Below are positions 45,401 through 57,710 of a DNA stretch of 64,000 bases, piece after piece. The notes under the pieces are model-generated. The model did not search any database. It was not told the DNA's origin and worked only from the letters and a program-made list of their open reading frames with translations. Made by a program: the position numbers and the translations under genes. This DNA is from Galerina marginata (taxonomy: Eukaryota; Basidiomycota; Agaricomycetes; Agaricales; Galerinaceae), in the NCBI GenBank assembly GCA_023014335.1, contig JAECYW010000019.1, positions 310,001-374,000 on the forward strand, written 5' to 3'. Position 1 is the first letter of the stretch; the number at the start of each line of letters is the position of its first letter.

Positions 45401-48400
45401 AATTTGGACTCTTTGTTTTCCTTTCACCCTTTTCGTCTCCGGAGATACTTATATATTTTCCCTCCTTGGTTTGTCTTACAGCCGTTGCAGTTGGTGCCAA
45501 CGCCCATTTCACCCCCAGCCCTCGGGAAAGTTGTAGTCCGCAACCCCTATGGACTACTAGCGGCTGGCGCTGAGGAGAGTATAAGCACCGGACTAAAAAC
45601 CCATCTCAGCAAGGTGATTCACTTTTTCCCATCCACCGATAATCTGTGTTCACGTTCACTTCCGTTACTTACTGTCCGTTATACTTTCTTCCTACGTTGC
45701 TGACTCCTTTCTTTCATCAGCAAACCGCCCGCAAATCGATAAGTTTGCCGGCACGCGCCTCGAGGCAGCGCGCAGCCGAGTTGACGAAGAAGATCCAGCA
45801 GGCTGATTCGGACTCGGACGAATCCAGTTCGGAGGATTCTGGTTCAAATAAAGGTATATACCCCGCAGATGACAACTGCATGCTGGACGTTTACAATCTT
45901 CCAGCCATAGCTCCTAAATTTTCTCGGCCTTCTTTCGCTTCTGCATTTCAGAAAAAGTCCGATGCTCCCGCTACTGTCGCTGCTCCAGCTTCAGCACCTG
46001 CGCGCGCCCCTTCTGCGTCAAGTAGCGGTGCGACGGCGGCGACAACGTCGTCGACTGCAACTGCGACGAGCCAGAAGAGGAAGGTTTCTATCAACGGCGT
46101 CAACGGTGCACCCACTGAGACTGCGAAGGAGCCAGAGTCCAAGAAGGCCAAGAGGGTCCCCGATTCCTCCACCAGCAACCAGGACCTCCTGCTGATGAGA
46201 ACGCCGAGTGCTTCTGTGCATCCGTTTAATGGCGCGCTTTCTGTGTTACGAGGGCAGCATCCGACGAACCAGATTGTGCAGGCCGCCGCTGCTGATATGT
46301 TGCGTCCATCTGCTACATCTACTCCAACTTCGACTTCAACCCCTGCTCTTACTGCGAAAGAGGTCTCAGCCAGTGTGCCTGCGCTTGCGTCACTCACGGG
46401 ATCGGTATCGGTGCCTGGGTTGTCGGTTCCTGCGACCAACTCTGCAGCTGTCACTCGTTCCCCGCCTGGTACCGACTCTGCGCCACCGCCTGCTGCCCCA
46501 ACTCCTGTCAAGCCGTCCCTTTTGCTAGATCAGAGGCAAGCACAACCTCAATCCAGCGCCCAGGCTCCGAATCAGACGCATGTAGTCGACAAGGCACCTT
46601 CTCCTCCTGTTATTGCTCCTGCCCCGGTTCCCATGCCCGCTGGTGACAAAGTTACTCCCGCCAACGGTGCCAGCGCGCCAGTGGATGCGACGACGGAGCC
46701 GCTGAATATAGCTACGAATACAAGTACGCTACAAATCAATTGGGTTGCGCTTTATTATCCCCTGACTGATATTATTCCAGCGCACGAAGACGCCACCATG
46801 ACGGATGTCACGTCGAGTATGGGGACCCAGAAAGAGAAGGTGCAGGAAATCGGAAAGGAAAGTGTGGACGGGGATAAGGACAAAGATCGGACCGCTGCAA
46901 CCGCTTCCAAACCCGTTATTTCTCCTGTTGAAGTACCTTCGACGACTCCGGCTGGCGGTGTTCTGGGTGAAAAATGCTCCAAGGCGAAACCTATGGTTCC
47001 TCCGACTACTAATGGCACCCTAGTTCCCGCACCTGTTGTCGCTGCTCCTGCGTCGTCGTCCGCCCCTGTCTCTGCTGCCATTTCTCGACCTACCACCACT
47101 CCGGAGGGGACAAAAACGACTCCTCCACCCGCCCCAGCTCCAGCTCCAACCACACCCGCCCCGAAGTCCACCCCTCCTCCAGCCCCAGTTATTTCCGCGC
47201 CCAAGCCCGTCACCACTCCCAAACCAGCCTTGGGTGCTTTACCGCGGGTTACTTCGTCGCGCTCACCGCCCGTGTCCCCGAACGGCAGTCCTAGAGGAAA
47301 TGGAAAAGCCATGTCGACAATTCTGAGCGTTCTTCCTTTGATTTCGGGACCGGTAAAGGCTGCTGCTGCTGCCATGTCTCCGACGAAAGCGGCGGTACCA
47401 GTCTGGGCACAGGTGGTTGGAAAGACAAGAATGGAAGCCGAGGTTGCTGTGGACTCAAGTAAGAAGCAAGCGCCTGAGGTTGATGTAGCAGTTGAGGAGA
47501 AGGGTGCGGGTAATGAGCGGGCGAAAGCTCTAACGGAGAAGGATGCCAAGGAGAAAGGGATTGAAGCGGTCGAGTTACCTTTGGTGGATGGTTCGGCTGC
47601 AAATGTTCTTCCAGATGTTGCATCTGCAGGCGCAGACACAGTAGAGATTCCAGGTTCTCACATGAACGGCATTCTCGACGCCCATCCAATGGTCGTCCAT
47701 GAAGCAGCTTTGAATACGCTTCAGGAAGTCGGCGAACCTATGTCGATGGATACGGGAAAGAGTGGAGCCGAACCTGACAATAACATGGACGTGGACGAGC
47801 CAATAGAGCAACCGAACTTGGGCATAGATGTCGGTGCGCCTGCGGATGCGAACACGAATCCGGTTGCAGGTGCGAATCCGACTTCACCGCCAGCAGCTTC
47901 GACCGTTCTTCAATCAGCCGAAGAGCACGCTACCTCGGAACAATCTGTTGGCCTTCTCATGACGCAAGGAACTCGCGCAAAATCCCTCCATACAATTTTG
48001 CTTCTCCGAGATCTCTTGCAGTTTTTACGGATTCCTGGATTGGTAGGATCAGGCAGTCAGAACGACATTGCTGCTGCAAAGGGCGCCCCTTACATTCTTG
48101 ATACTCATGCGCATTATGCGTTGCTGGAGGGCGAAGAGGCGATGACGATCGACCAGCGTTTGGATATTCTTGCGCACGCTTCGGTAGCCCTAGCGAAGGT
48201 CTTGTTTCCATTCCGAGGGGAAGAGCTTGAAACGAGAATCAGTTCATTGGACGCCCGTCTTCAGCAGTTTGAGATGCTGTGGAAGCCAGAGGAGCGACCT
48301 TATAAGGATATTCAGCCCCATGCGAACATCTCAGAGGAGAAGGAGGTGCAAACGTTGGATTTGGCGTCTTCGTCGTTCGGCGTTCAGACTGATGAGGTGG

Positions 48401-49653
48401 AGGTGCCCAAACCCGTTTACGTCGAGCCGCGATGCCTAGCCTCCCAGGAAACCCAGACTTTCGAGCAAAAAAGGCGTCTCGGGGAAACTGGCATCCAAAC
48501 AGAGCGGTATCAGGCGTCGCAGGAAACCCAGACGGTAGAACAAGCAAGGCCTCTTGGCGACGCTGGCGTTCAGACAGAGACGGATCCGCGGCAAACGAAA
48601 ACGATCGAAGAGGAAAGGCATGTCGATAGTATTGGCGTACAGACGGAGGAATGCTACACCTCTGAGACACCACCATGTTCGCCGGGAACGCTGATGCGAT
48701 GGGCTCCCCAGTTGAGCCCAGAGGCAACCATGGTAGATATTATGGCCCCGCCACCGCCCCCTGATTCAGTCGCAAACCTCGACCTCTCCAAATTCATACC
48801 TGCCATCACACACCGCAACAACCCTGCCGCAAAGGCCATGACGTCGATCATGAGAAACATTGCCGATATCCTGGAGTACGCTTCGTTGAATTCCGTGTCA
48901 TCGGCGAGTCTAAAAGGGAAAGAACGCGAGCTGTCGATGACTGACGTTGACTTACCACCTGCGGATAGCTATATGGCTTCGCCTGTCGTTGACGCCATTG
49001 TCACAGAGTTCAGAGCCATGAAGGACGAACTGCGGCTTAGCCAACACAAGCACCGTGAAGACTCTGAACCGATGAGCGCACTTCAACGCTCGGAAGTCGA
49101 AACGCTGAAGGATGAACTCAGGAGTTTGGAAGATAGAAGAAAAGACGAAATAGAAGAAATGAAGCGTCGACATCGGGAAGAGGTCCAAGAGCTGCGCGAT
49201 TCAATTCGAATGATGGAGAGGGATAAAGATAAAAAGCAGGCCACGGAGGAAGAAACCAGGATTCCGTCTCTCGAATTGCTGGAGCTTCGTCGTCGAATAT
49301 CTTCCCTGGAAGCGCGATCTCGGATGGATTCCGACATTCCAGGCCCTACTTCACAGCCTTCCCCGGCTCCGACTCATTACTCCGAGTCTTCATTCCAGCG
49401 GCAAACCAGCCTTCACCCACTTGGCCATTTATTAACGCACGATTTTGACGAGACCATATCGCTTTCTTCGCCTGTACCTGGTCGAGCATTCGTCAGGGAA
49501 ACTTCTACGCCCAATCCTGGCACGCCCATTTCGACTGGACACTCGTTATCTAGCCGGCATCCGGACGGGATGGAAGTTGACGACATGCCGCTTCCTATCA
49601 AATCCCAGAGGAAGTTGCATATGATGATGTTCCCTCGCCCGTCTATAGGATAG
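42434..49653 (+). CDS. Giant low-complexity protein with xQT repeat array and coiled coil
   Basis: The gene model encodes about 1,900 residues. The N-terminal exon (42434-43310; an alternative ATG at 42524) holds a conserved-looking block (PWRHPSELAYICREDWSQDL, YRVPLMFVAKFQWESLRLVL, EWSLKNFYEEFDEEEYEIDV). It joins across an unusually long intron (43311-44352) in frame to DWARWALKGHKGF. Then follow a polythreonine tract, a Lys/Glu-rich charged tract (about 45085-45215), and long Ala/Pro/Ser/Thr-rich disordered sequence (45950-47300). A tandem 25-residue repeat carries TQT/VQTE/IQTE motifs (48442-48660). Near the end are a coiled coil (about 49090-49340) and a tail with HPLGHLLTHDFDE. The stop is at 49651-49653. 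No catalytic domain is recognised. A scaffold or regulatory role is inferred. Splitting into two genes near 45.5 kb is possible, but the splice frame supports one. Confidence 0.6.
44570..44595 (+). repeat. In-frame (ACG)n microsatellite
   Basis: About eight ACG triplets encode a polythreonine run within the giant gene. The length is likely variable between strains. Confidence 0.85.
48442..48660 (+). repeat. Tandem 75-nt coding repeat (xQT motifs)
   Basis: Two units of exactly 75 nt (48442-48516 and 48517-48591) encode SQETQT-(F/V)-EQ-x5-G-x-G-(I/V)-QTE sequences. A third, shortened unit (48592-48660) has QTKTIEEERHVDSIGVQTEE. Two further motifs, EVQTLDL and GVQTDEV, lie just upstream. Confidence 0.85.
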
Positions 49654-50195
49654 TAGCTTTCCGCCGGTATAAAATGTTCTTGTCTCCAGCTTTCCTCTTG
49701 CGCGTGAGTCTTCGTTTTCTGCGTCGCATAATCGACGACTTACCTTTTCTCTTTCCCTTAGTGTATCAGCGTTATGTTTATCCTCAGATATTTTCTACTT
49801 TGTAACCCACCCCGCTATATTTTACCCTCTAGCTTTACCCTAGTATATGGTAAAAAATATGTATCTCTCCTTCGTAATACTACCATGCAACTCTTTAACT
49901 ATGTGATCACAAACGTTCGTGATGTTTATTGGTGGAAATAAGCCACAGATCATCCGACAGGTCAGCTGGACGACCAACTTAAATGGACGGATGGCACATC
50001 AGTCTTTGGCCCCTACCTTATATTAAAACAGTAAAACTTAAACGTGAGTGCCCTTGTATCATTTCCAAATTTATCACGGAAGCGATCCGGAGTCACCAAC
50101 AGTCAGCGATAGGCGGTACCCCGCAGTCTTTAGTCCTGCTTGACCGCAACCACATCACACGACTCCATCGTCTTTACACTACGCGGTTCAACGAT
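49654..50195. other. Intergenic: 3' end of giant gene and NUDIX promoter
   Basis: Nothing is recognised. An open frame continues upstream of the chosen NUDIX start to 49983, but it lacks conserved features. Confidence 0.4.
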
Positions 50196-50759
50196 ATGTC
50201 TGTGTCCAGATTCCCAACCCAACAATACTTAGCGGGGAGATTCGTCATATCAGCCGGAAGTGTCCTCTTTCGCCACAATCTGACAACGAAGACCCTCGAG
50301 GTCTGCATTTTACATCACCGGACGACAGGCGAATGGTTGCTTCCAAAGGGCAGAAAGGACCAAGGAGAGACGATAGAGCAGGCTGCAATGCGAGAAACCT
50401 ACGAAGAAACAGGCTACCCATGCAATCTATGGCCTCTGCGTATCCCAACACGAGCACCTGCACCCGGTGTTAGCAACGTCCACGCCGTTCAAGTTGTGGG
50501 AGGGTTGGTGGAGCCAATTGCCGTGACAGTCCGCAACATCGGAGATGCAAGGGTGAAGATCATATTTTGGTACATCTCCACGGTCGAAGACGGCGTAGAA
50601 AAAGTGGAGGGTTCACAGATGGAGAACGAGAATTTCGAATCTACCTTTTTCGAGGCCAGGGATGCGGTAGAACGCCTTACATTCCAGGGTGATCGAGACG
50701 TGGTGAATCAAGCCATAGATATTGTTATGGATAGCAGAAAAGCTAGTGCTGAAGCATAG
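50196..50759 (+). CDS. NUDIX hydrolase
   Basis: A single exon encodes 187 residues. The Nudix box G-x5-E-x7-REUxEExGU is complete: GRKDQGETIEQAAMRETYEE followed by TGY (about 50349-50417). The preceding strand GRFVISAGSVLFRH and the HHRTTGEWLLPKG turn are typical. It should hydrolyse a nucleoside diphosphate linked to another moiety (X). The order and length resemble diphosphoinositol-polyphosphate or Ap4A-type hydrolases, but the substrate cannot be set. The start was placed at MSVSRFPTQQ because the domain begins soon after. The frame is open further upstream (to 49983), so a longer N-terminus is possible. No intron is needed, which is unusual for this window. Confidence 0.88.
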   Translation: MSVSRFPTQQYLAGRFVISAGSVLFRHNLTTKTLEVCILHHRTTGEWLLPKGRKDQGETIEQAAMRETYEETGYPCNLWPLRIPTRAPAPGVSNVHAVQVVGGLVEPIAVTVRNIGDARVKIIFWYISTVEDGVEKVEGSQMENENFESTFFEARDAVERLTFQGDRDVVNQAIDIVMDSRKASAEA

Positions 50760-50961
50760 TCTACAGGACCTATATTATTTTGTATTCCGGCGAAGAGAAC
50801 AATTTTTGGAATCGTCAGCTGCATGTTAGCGTTGTTAGCCTCAGTGGGCACAGACAAACCGAGACGGAACGTGAGAGAATTATATGCATAATTTTACCTT
50901 GGTCTGCCTTGTATCCCTACTACTAACCTTATCTCTATCTGCTGGACTGCGCTCAAATCTG

Positions 50962-52473
50962 ATGGAAAAACTACCAGCGGAGCTTACTGAGCATATCATA
51001 TCTTTCCTAAAGCACCCACCGGACCTGGCTAGTCTGGCCAGGACAGCTTCGCCTTACCTTGGCCTTGCGCGATGGAACCTATATCAGAGAGTCCGCTTGC
51101 GAAGTTCGTCGCCAAGCCTCTCCCATACGTTCGCTTTGCTACTCCGAAATCCAAGGTTGCGGAAAGCCACCCTTTCTCTCGAATTTATTACCGATGAGGA
51201 GCCGGAAGTTGGCCTCCCCCTTCATTGTTGGATCGATTTAGAAATCTTCGAAGGCATGGACCGCCTCTACGCCGTCACGTTTGATCGCCTACCATGCATG
51301 CCAGCCAAGGATTTCCAGCATATTTTTTCTGTTATCTATCACAGTTGTGAAAACCTACAGGACATCTCTGCGATGAACATCGCGTGGCCAGTTTCTACCG
51401 CCACGCCAAACTGGATATTGAACCCTCAGCTCGTCGTCCCTTCCACTCTAAGAAGCATTGCGTTTAGTTCAGAATTTTCGTCAGGTCTGTATTTAATCGA
51501 TCGCCATTAATTTTTACTGAAGAAACATAGAGATGCGGACATTCTTTCAATCGACATTTCTCTCCCCGTCAACTCTGCTCAAGACTCTCCAATTGTCCTT
51601 GGAGGGCAATCGCGAAATCCTGGAAGATATCAGTAATTTGATTTTTAGACGTTTGAGTACCTTCATTATTACAGGATTCGCGACCCAAAGCTCTCGAGAA
51701 TTGGCCAATTTTTTGGTTGCACATCCGTCTATTCACACTTTTTCCATGCTCGACTCCGACTCCATGAATACAGGTGGAATGAAACTCAGTGTACTACCCA
51801 ATCTCGTCTCAATCTCTGCGGACCCCAAATCTCTCGATCAAATGGCTAAAATTTGCGATAGCATCAAGTTTGTCAGTTCCCTTGTCATTGATCTTGGTGG
51901 AGGCCGTGATCTCTTTGAGTCCGTCGAACTCCTCGTAGGGTCAATTGGTGGTTTTCCAAGCCTCAAGCATTTTTCTGTTGTCCATCTCTTTTCAACAGAG
52001 GCCACAGTCCGTATTATGAACCTGTTCAACGGCTCTACAGAGCTTCAATGGTGGACGGGAGGGTTTTACTATCGTAATGCTGACGCGATGGTCAGTTTTA
52101 GCTCCTTTTCATATAAATAATTACTTATCTATCGAATTAGAAATCCATTGTCAATTCAATGCGATCCTTTCCAGTCCTGTCGCGGATTGATATAGGCGAA
52201 TGGACGGTCCCAATTTCCACTTTGACAGATGCTCAGCAAGATGCGTTACAAACCATGGCGAGCCAAAATACGTCGCTTAAGAAAATCTGTTTGTTTATGC
52301 CTCACCTCGACTCCAATGAAGTTGCCGCGGTGTACGTCCCCGAAAGGACGAATCATTCAGTGCATCTGAAAAAAACCTATCAATTTACGGAAGGTGGGCC
52401 GTATATCCAAGATCGCAGACACGTCAAACTGGACTCTATACATTGGGAGGATGAAGTGGCTCTAGAATCGTAA
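50962..52473 (+). CDS. F-box-like/LRR-type protein
   Basis: The likely start is MEKLPAELTEHIISFLKHPP, an F-box-like helix pair (about 50962-51080) continuing DLASLARTASPYLGLARWNL. An upstream in-frame ATG at 50884 would add a hydrophobic stretch that looks accidental. Two introns (about 51486-51530 and 52090-52140) connect exons with irregular leucine-rich sequence (SPSTLLKTLQLSLEGNREIL, FPSLKHFSVVHLF). The stop is at 52471-52473. Such proteins usually act as substrate receptors of SCF ubiquitin ligases. The family is greatly expanded in mushrooms and targets are unknown. About 470 residues. Confidence 0.7.
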
Positions 52474-53169
52474 GCTTGCCGTTCGAGTGCTCCTTGGGTT
52501 AAAGGTGAAACTTATCCGACTAGTGAAATAAATGCGACTGATAAATTACATGCATTCAGGCTTCATCGCCGTTCTGTTGTTCTACATTTAGTGTATATAT
52601 GCTGCTATTTAGCACTTAAAGAAGTAGCCACTTTGGGGTTTCGAATTCATATATTACCACCTTCAAGTTACTTAGTGACGAAAGATGAGGAAGTCGTTTT
52701 AAAATCATGAATCAGAGATCGCGCTTTGAAAGTAAACAAATGGAATATTCAAGCCTGGCGGGTCATATAACGGCGGGCTGAGTTCGTCACTGGCTGGCCT
52801 TTTACTCGAGTGTGGACTTAATTCGAGATTAATTATGTTCTGATATCTCGGACAAGGACTACTCTACGTCTTCGCGCCCTCACATCCACGTTGGTAGGAT
52901 GGATACACGAATGAATGCCGCGGCTACCCAGGAAAGCAATTGAATATTTGAAAGCTGGAGTCCAAAATAAGGCGGGTAAAAGCGGCAATAGACCCAGACC
53001 AGTGAATTCAACCGCTACGAGGATATAAATACAGTGTTTGTACAGCATCTGCGACACAGAGTTCTTCATCCAGCAGCTACAGTTATTGCTTTGACATGTT
53101 ACTCAGCTTTTCTGAATGTTGAAGTAAATTGATCCCATACCTTCGATATTGCGATTCTGGAAATCGTCT
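52474..53169. other. Intergenic, about 700 bp
   Basis: AT-rich spacer between convergent genes. The minus frame 52833-53069 has no support. Confidence 0.4.
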
Positions 53170-53598
53170 TCAGTTCCTTCCACCGCTTGACTTCCCTTCA
53201 GGTCCGTCCTCCCTCCCACTCATTTCAGGACCCTTGTCCTTCGCCCAGCTCTCCCTGGCACCGTATTCTCCTTTATCTCCTCCTTTTGGAGTATATGGCT
53301 CCTTCTTCCCTTCCACGTGGCGATACTCCTCCGACTGCACTCCCGCGCGACTCCATTCGCCCGAAGGCGGCTCGTGTGGCTTTTGCACGCGATCAGAGTC
53401 AGGGTCGACGCGATGTACGGTCGCGTCTGATGGTGGTTCACTGTCGACGTCCTTTGAGTAAGAGTCGGAGGTATGCTTGTCGCTCTGTAGAGCAGGCGTG
53501 ATGTGTATCGAACGCCTTGAGACGAATGACTGTGCTTGTCGTCGACTTTGCAGTTGAATGCGACCAGCAGTAGAGAAAGACCGAGTAAAGAGGAGCAT
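53170..53598 (-). CDS. Small hydrophilic protein with mitochondrial-type N-terminus
   Basis: A single exon encodes 142 residues. The start was placed at MLLFTRSFSTAGRIQLQSRR because it opens an Arg/Ser-rich amphipathic leader (through FVSRRSIHITPAL) typical of mitochondrial import. An upstream in-frame ATG to 53715 would add a less likely extension. The remainder is charged and low in hydrophobics (DVDSEPPSDATVHRVDP, HEPPSGEWSRAGVQSEEYRH, and a Gly-rich end). The family is not recognised. The sequence looks like a conserved small fungal mitochondrial protein of unknown role. Confidence 0.6.
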   Translation of the reverse strand: MLLFTRSFSTAGRIQLQSRRQAQSFVSRRSIHITPALQSDKHTSDSYSKDVDSEPPSDATVHRVDPDSDRVQKPHEPPSGEWSRAGVQSEEYRHVEGKKEPYTPKGGDKGEYGARESWAKDKGPEMSGREDGPEGKSSGGRN

Positions 53599-55862
53599 AG
53601 TATTTGGCTGTGAGTTCTTGACTATGCCTAGGTGATAAAACAGAAACGTGAATGGCAATGTAGTAGGTTGGGAAGAACGTTTGCCTGACAGGCAGGTCAC
53701 CAGACGCTGGTGCACCTGACGTCAGATCACATGACCTACATTAAGCGATCTTATCTCCAGAATGAATCTAATCTATAACACATCGAACAGATTTACAATA
53801 AAAGCACAGTGGTTCGCGCCGTTCGTCAATGTGTCGAAAGGCCGTCCACTATGGGTATCGATATCCCCAGGAAACGGTGACATGTTGGATTCAGATGTAA
53901 AGAAGTATCCGACAGGCGCCTAAATTCACCAAAAGTAGAAATTCGCCGGGACGAAATTTCCTGCCAAAAGTTACATCCAAGGCTGAATATCCACTTCAGG
54001 TGACTGAATTTCGCTCTTGGAACGATTCCCGGGGAGCACCAGCGTGTAATTAGCATGCAAACAATAAAGGATCACATAGGCAACGCACCGTGCCGACGAG
54101 ATAGGCGATGATTACGGCAACGCTTCTTAACATCTACAAGTCAACTATCCCAAGCTTCGTAAAATAATCTTAGCAGGTTGTTAGATTTTGCATTGGTAGA
54201 GGAGCAGAAAACATGTTGTTGTCCATCTCAAAAATATTGTTTGACGACAGGATCTCTGACTTCCCAGTCCCAGAGATACGGATGACTCTCTTGCTTCTCG
54301 TTTACAGCTAGAACACAATTCCAAAAACAGTGTTTTGGTACGGGTCGCTTGCTGAAATTAACTTTTACAGGTGTACTCCGTGGCCTGCGTTATTTGAAGT
54401 TAGGAAATCACATTTGTTCCTGTGGATAAGCTTCCTCTGTGTATAGTTTATAGCTATCTTTTTCGTCGCTTGCGCCTTTAGCGCTTTAGCACTAATAAAA
54501 ATTTTACAAATAAAGGTGTTTCATTTACCTTAAATATCTCCGACGACTTCTGTGCTCCGAACGTGTCAGTTCTAGCCATATTACTGTCAGAAAGTGAAAA
54601 GTATTATGGGGGAGTGAATGAAGCCTTTAAAACAAGGGGAAGATGAATTCACGAGCTCCATAATATACCAAAGCGATACCCAAAGTAAGAACGCGTTAAC
54701 CTGGCCAAACGTTTGTCAATATTTATTTCTGAATGAATGGGTAACTAATGGTGTCTGAAGCGTCTGAAGAGAAACAAACAGCCTACGGACCTGTATTCTG
54801 ATAGGCTCTGCCTTTATCACCTAAATCGAGTCGAATGGTGCTATACGCCTTCAGTCTTGCTCTATCCAATTTCGCCAAACTGTCTGAGCTATCTTTGCGC
54901 AGAATGTCACCTCCGTAATTTCTCCTTCCTCGGGTGCATCTCTTCCATCAAGCTCAGGCATGGGGTTAACAATGTCAAAGAGCATCGTGGCGGAGCTGGA
55001 AGCTTTTGTCGGTGAATTGCCACGGCGGATGTACTTACATCGAGGTACCAGCCAGGGAAGAACAGTTTTAACTATCTGTGCTCTGCTAAATTTAAATAAT
55101 GAAGGACGTTCTTTCTGGCATACATCCAAAGTGGGCGATCGACGTGGCGATGTCATTGTCTATTTTTGTCGTTAATAGTCTAGAGCGCTTGTCACCAACC
55201 ACGTTGTCAATGTCATATTTAATTTCGGTATCCTGTTTCCGAAAGGCGGCTACATTGGCTACCTACTTGTCTACGACCTCTATGATATCTGAGTAGTCTG
55301 TACGGAGCGTAATGTCTGCGCGTAGCTGTGCCTGCTGTAGTATTACATCTCCATTTGATTTTGTGGCCGGTTGCCTGTCGCCGTAGGTCACCGTCGGCTG
55401 GTTACAGCAAAATACTTCGGCCCGAACCTCTTCCGAAATCTTGTTACGGACGGGACCTAGGCTCAATCAAATCCACGACTGGGTGAGTTTGGTACGAGAC
55501 TACGACGGGACCGAGAGCATATTTGTCATGAAGAAGGCTATTTTTGGCGTAAATCTGTCGGTATGGCCAACACTACTAAGATAGATAATACTTTGAACCA
55601 GTATGCTTTCCAAAAGGTGTAATCACAGAATTTTGACTAGGTTGATCAGGCAGAATCAGGATCAAGTTCATCGTCAATGGTGTGTAACGCTACGTGTCGT
55701 TTTCTCCTTGGCATCACCTGAATTGTGCGAGGCGATGGTTCAGAGAGATGTTTCGGCCTAATGGGAGATGGGGAATAACCGCCACATGATTTTGTTATAA
55801 CGACCGACGGGCTTTCGAGGCCGCGAGCCTTTCCTTTCTCCCCCACCTCCTCTGCGCCTCAA
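53599..55862. other. Intergenic, about 2.3 kb; possible decayed gene at 54.8-55.5 kb
   Basis: On the minus strand, 55466-54851 shows a nearly continuous run (ISEEVRAEVF, ADITLRTDYSDIIEVVDK, then AAFRKQDTEIKYDIDNVVGD) broken by several stops, as expected of a pseudogene, but no family is recognised. The rest shows nothing. Confidence 0.3.
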
Positions 55863-57710
55863 ATGAGGACGCTATCCATCAACCGACCGGCTGCCATTAC
55901 ACTCTCTGTGCTCGGCCTCTTGGTATGACTCCTATCCTCTCCAAAGAGTAGCATCTGGTCCTTACATTACGGGAACTCTTTTCCTTGAAAGCTATCTCTC
56001 CATGTTATTGTTAGCCTAACACATGAGGGGTACAGTCGTACGACCTCGCTGTCGCATCTCACCTCCAAAATTTCTTCCATTAAAAGTCAAGCACACCGGA
56101 CGCCTCCGCCAAACGAGCAAACATATTCAGACAGACGAGCAAATGCAGCCTTCGTAATTCTCTGCAGAAACGACCAGCTCTGGGATACGGTTCGCTCCGT
56201 TCGAGAAATCGAGGACCGATTTAATCACCTATACCATTACCCATACGTGTTTCTGAACGAGGTTCCGTTCACGGAGGACTTTAAATAGCGAGTGACCGTC
56301 AATTTTTGGTTCTATCATCATTTCGCTGACACTCTCTACCTTTCTATTTTGATGCGTATTTATAGCCGCCTTCAAGCGATTGTCTCGTCAGAGGCCGAGT
56401 TCGGACTCATCCCACGCGATCACTGGTACCAGCCCGACTGGATAGACGAAGACAAGGCGAAAAAAAGTCGGGATAAAATGGTAGAGGATCAAATCATCTA
56501 CGGAGGTCTGTCTGTGATTCTATCAGCGCTGTTTGGAACACTAAATTTTGATTCTTGATTGTTTTCCCTTCCGACACTTTCCTACCTACCCTCCACCCTT
56601 GATTTGAACCAACTGCATCATCTCGCACGTACAGGCAGTATATCGTACCGCAACATGTGTCGCTTCAACTCCGGCGTAAATATCTCTTTAATCCCATCGC
56701 TTAAAAAGTTTGTCGTCAACTGATCGTACTCTTTCTTATATCTAGTTCTTCTTCCGGCACCCCTTGATGGAGAAATACAAGTGGTATTGGCGGATAGAGT
56801 AAGTGGAAAGGGCTCCCTGGCTACGTTATTGTTGCTAAATTAATTCACCGCTTGCAGGCCCGATGTTCACTTCCACTGTAATATTCTTTTCGACCCGTTC
56901 TTATATATGGAAGACCACAATAAAACCTATGGTCCGTCGGTTACTTCTCCGATCGCATCGGCCTGAGCTGATATCTCGTCTCCAGCCTTCACGATATCCA
57001 TGTACGAATACGAAGCAACAATACCAACTCTATGGGGACATGTCCGAGGTTTTTACGCCTCCCTCCTACCCAGAAAGCATTTATCTTATTTATAAACAGA
57101 TTTTACCAAACTTCATCCACAATACGTCGCAAAGGACAATGCCTTAGGGTTCCTGTCAGACGACGGAACGGGAAATAGGTATAACTTATGCCATTGTAAG
57201 TCTAGTGATATTACGGATTCATCCCCACTCATTGCATATTCGCAGTCTGGAGCAACTTCGAGATAGCCAATATGGAGTTTTGGCGGGGTGAAGCTTACAT
57301 GAAGTTCTTCGAATACTTGGACTCGAAAGGAGGCTTTTATTATGAGGTAGGTCGCATATCCATGTTGCATCCCTGCCCATACTTCTTCGGTTATCATGGG
57401 CTAACCAGTCTATAGCGATGGGGCGACGCTCCCGTTCATTCCATTGCCGCTGCCCTCTTCGCGTCTCGAGATCAAATACAATTCTTCGACGAAATCGGAT
57501 ACGAACACGCGCCTTACACTCATTGTCCTAGAGATGGGGATCACTGGCAAAGAGGAAGATGTTCCTGTAATCCATCGAATAACGTTGGTGAGTTCTCGTC
57601 TTCCCTGCCAATCCACGACTATAATTAACGTATTTTTTCTGTCCCTCCGACACCCAGACTTTGATGGGATTTCTTGCACGAACAAGTTCCGTGAATTTAT
57701 GGGGATGTAA
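55863..57710 (+). CDS. Alpha-1,2-mannosyltransferase, KTR/KRE2 family (GT15)
   Basis: This Golgi type II protein is MRTLSINRPAAITLSVLGLL followed by lumenal GT15 blocks. In order these are FVILCRNDQLWDTVRSVREI (about 56148-56207), HYPYVFLNEVPFTEDF, EFGLIPRDHWYQPDWIDEDK, YRNMCRFNSGFFFRHPLMEK, YKWYWRIEPDVHFHCNI, ISMYEYEATIPTLWGHVR, LGFLSDDGTGNRYNLCHFWS, NMEFWRGEAYMKFFEYLDSK and RWGDAPVHSIAAALF, ending FREFMGM at 57710. It adds alpha-1,2-mannose from GDP-mannose to O- and N-glycans of wall proteins. An apparent stop after EDFK disappears if the 78-nt intron 56288-56365 with a GC donor (GCGAGT) is used. About eight introns in all. Confidence 0.87.

Noticed and set aside
46755..47639. 294-aa minus-strand frame rich in Gly/Ala/Val
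   Set aside because: A shadow of the Ala/Pro/Thr-rich coding strand of the giant gene; the composition explains its openness.
56281..56290. In-frame TAG making the KTR gene look like a pseudogene
   Set aside because: A GC-AG intron removes it and yields a family-consistent sequence with all later exons intact.
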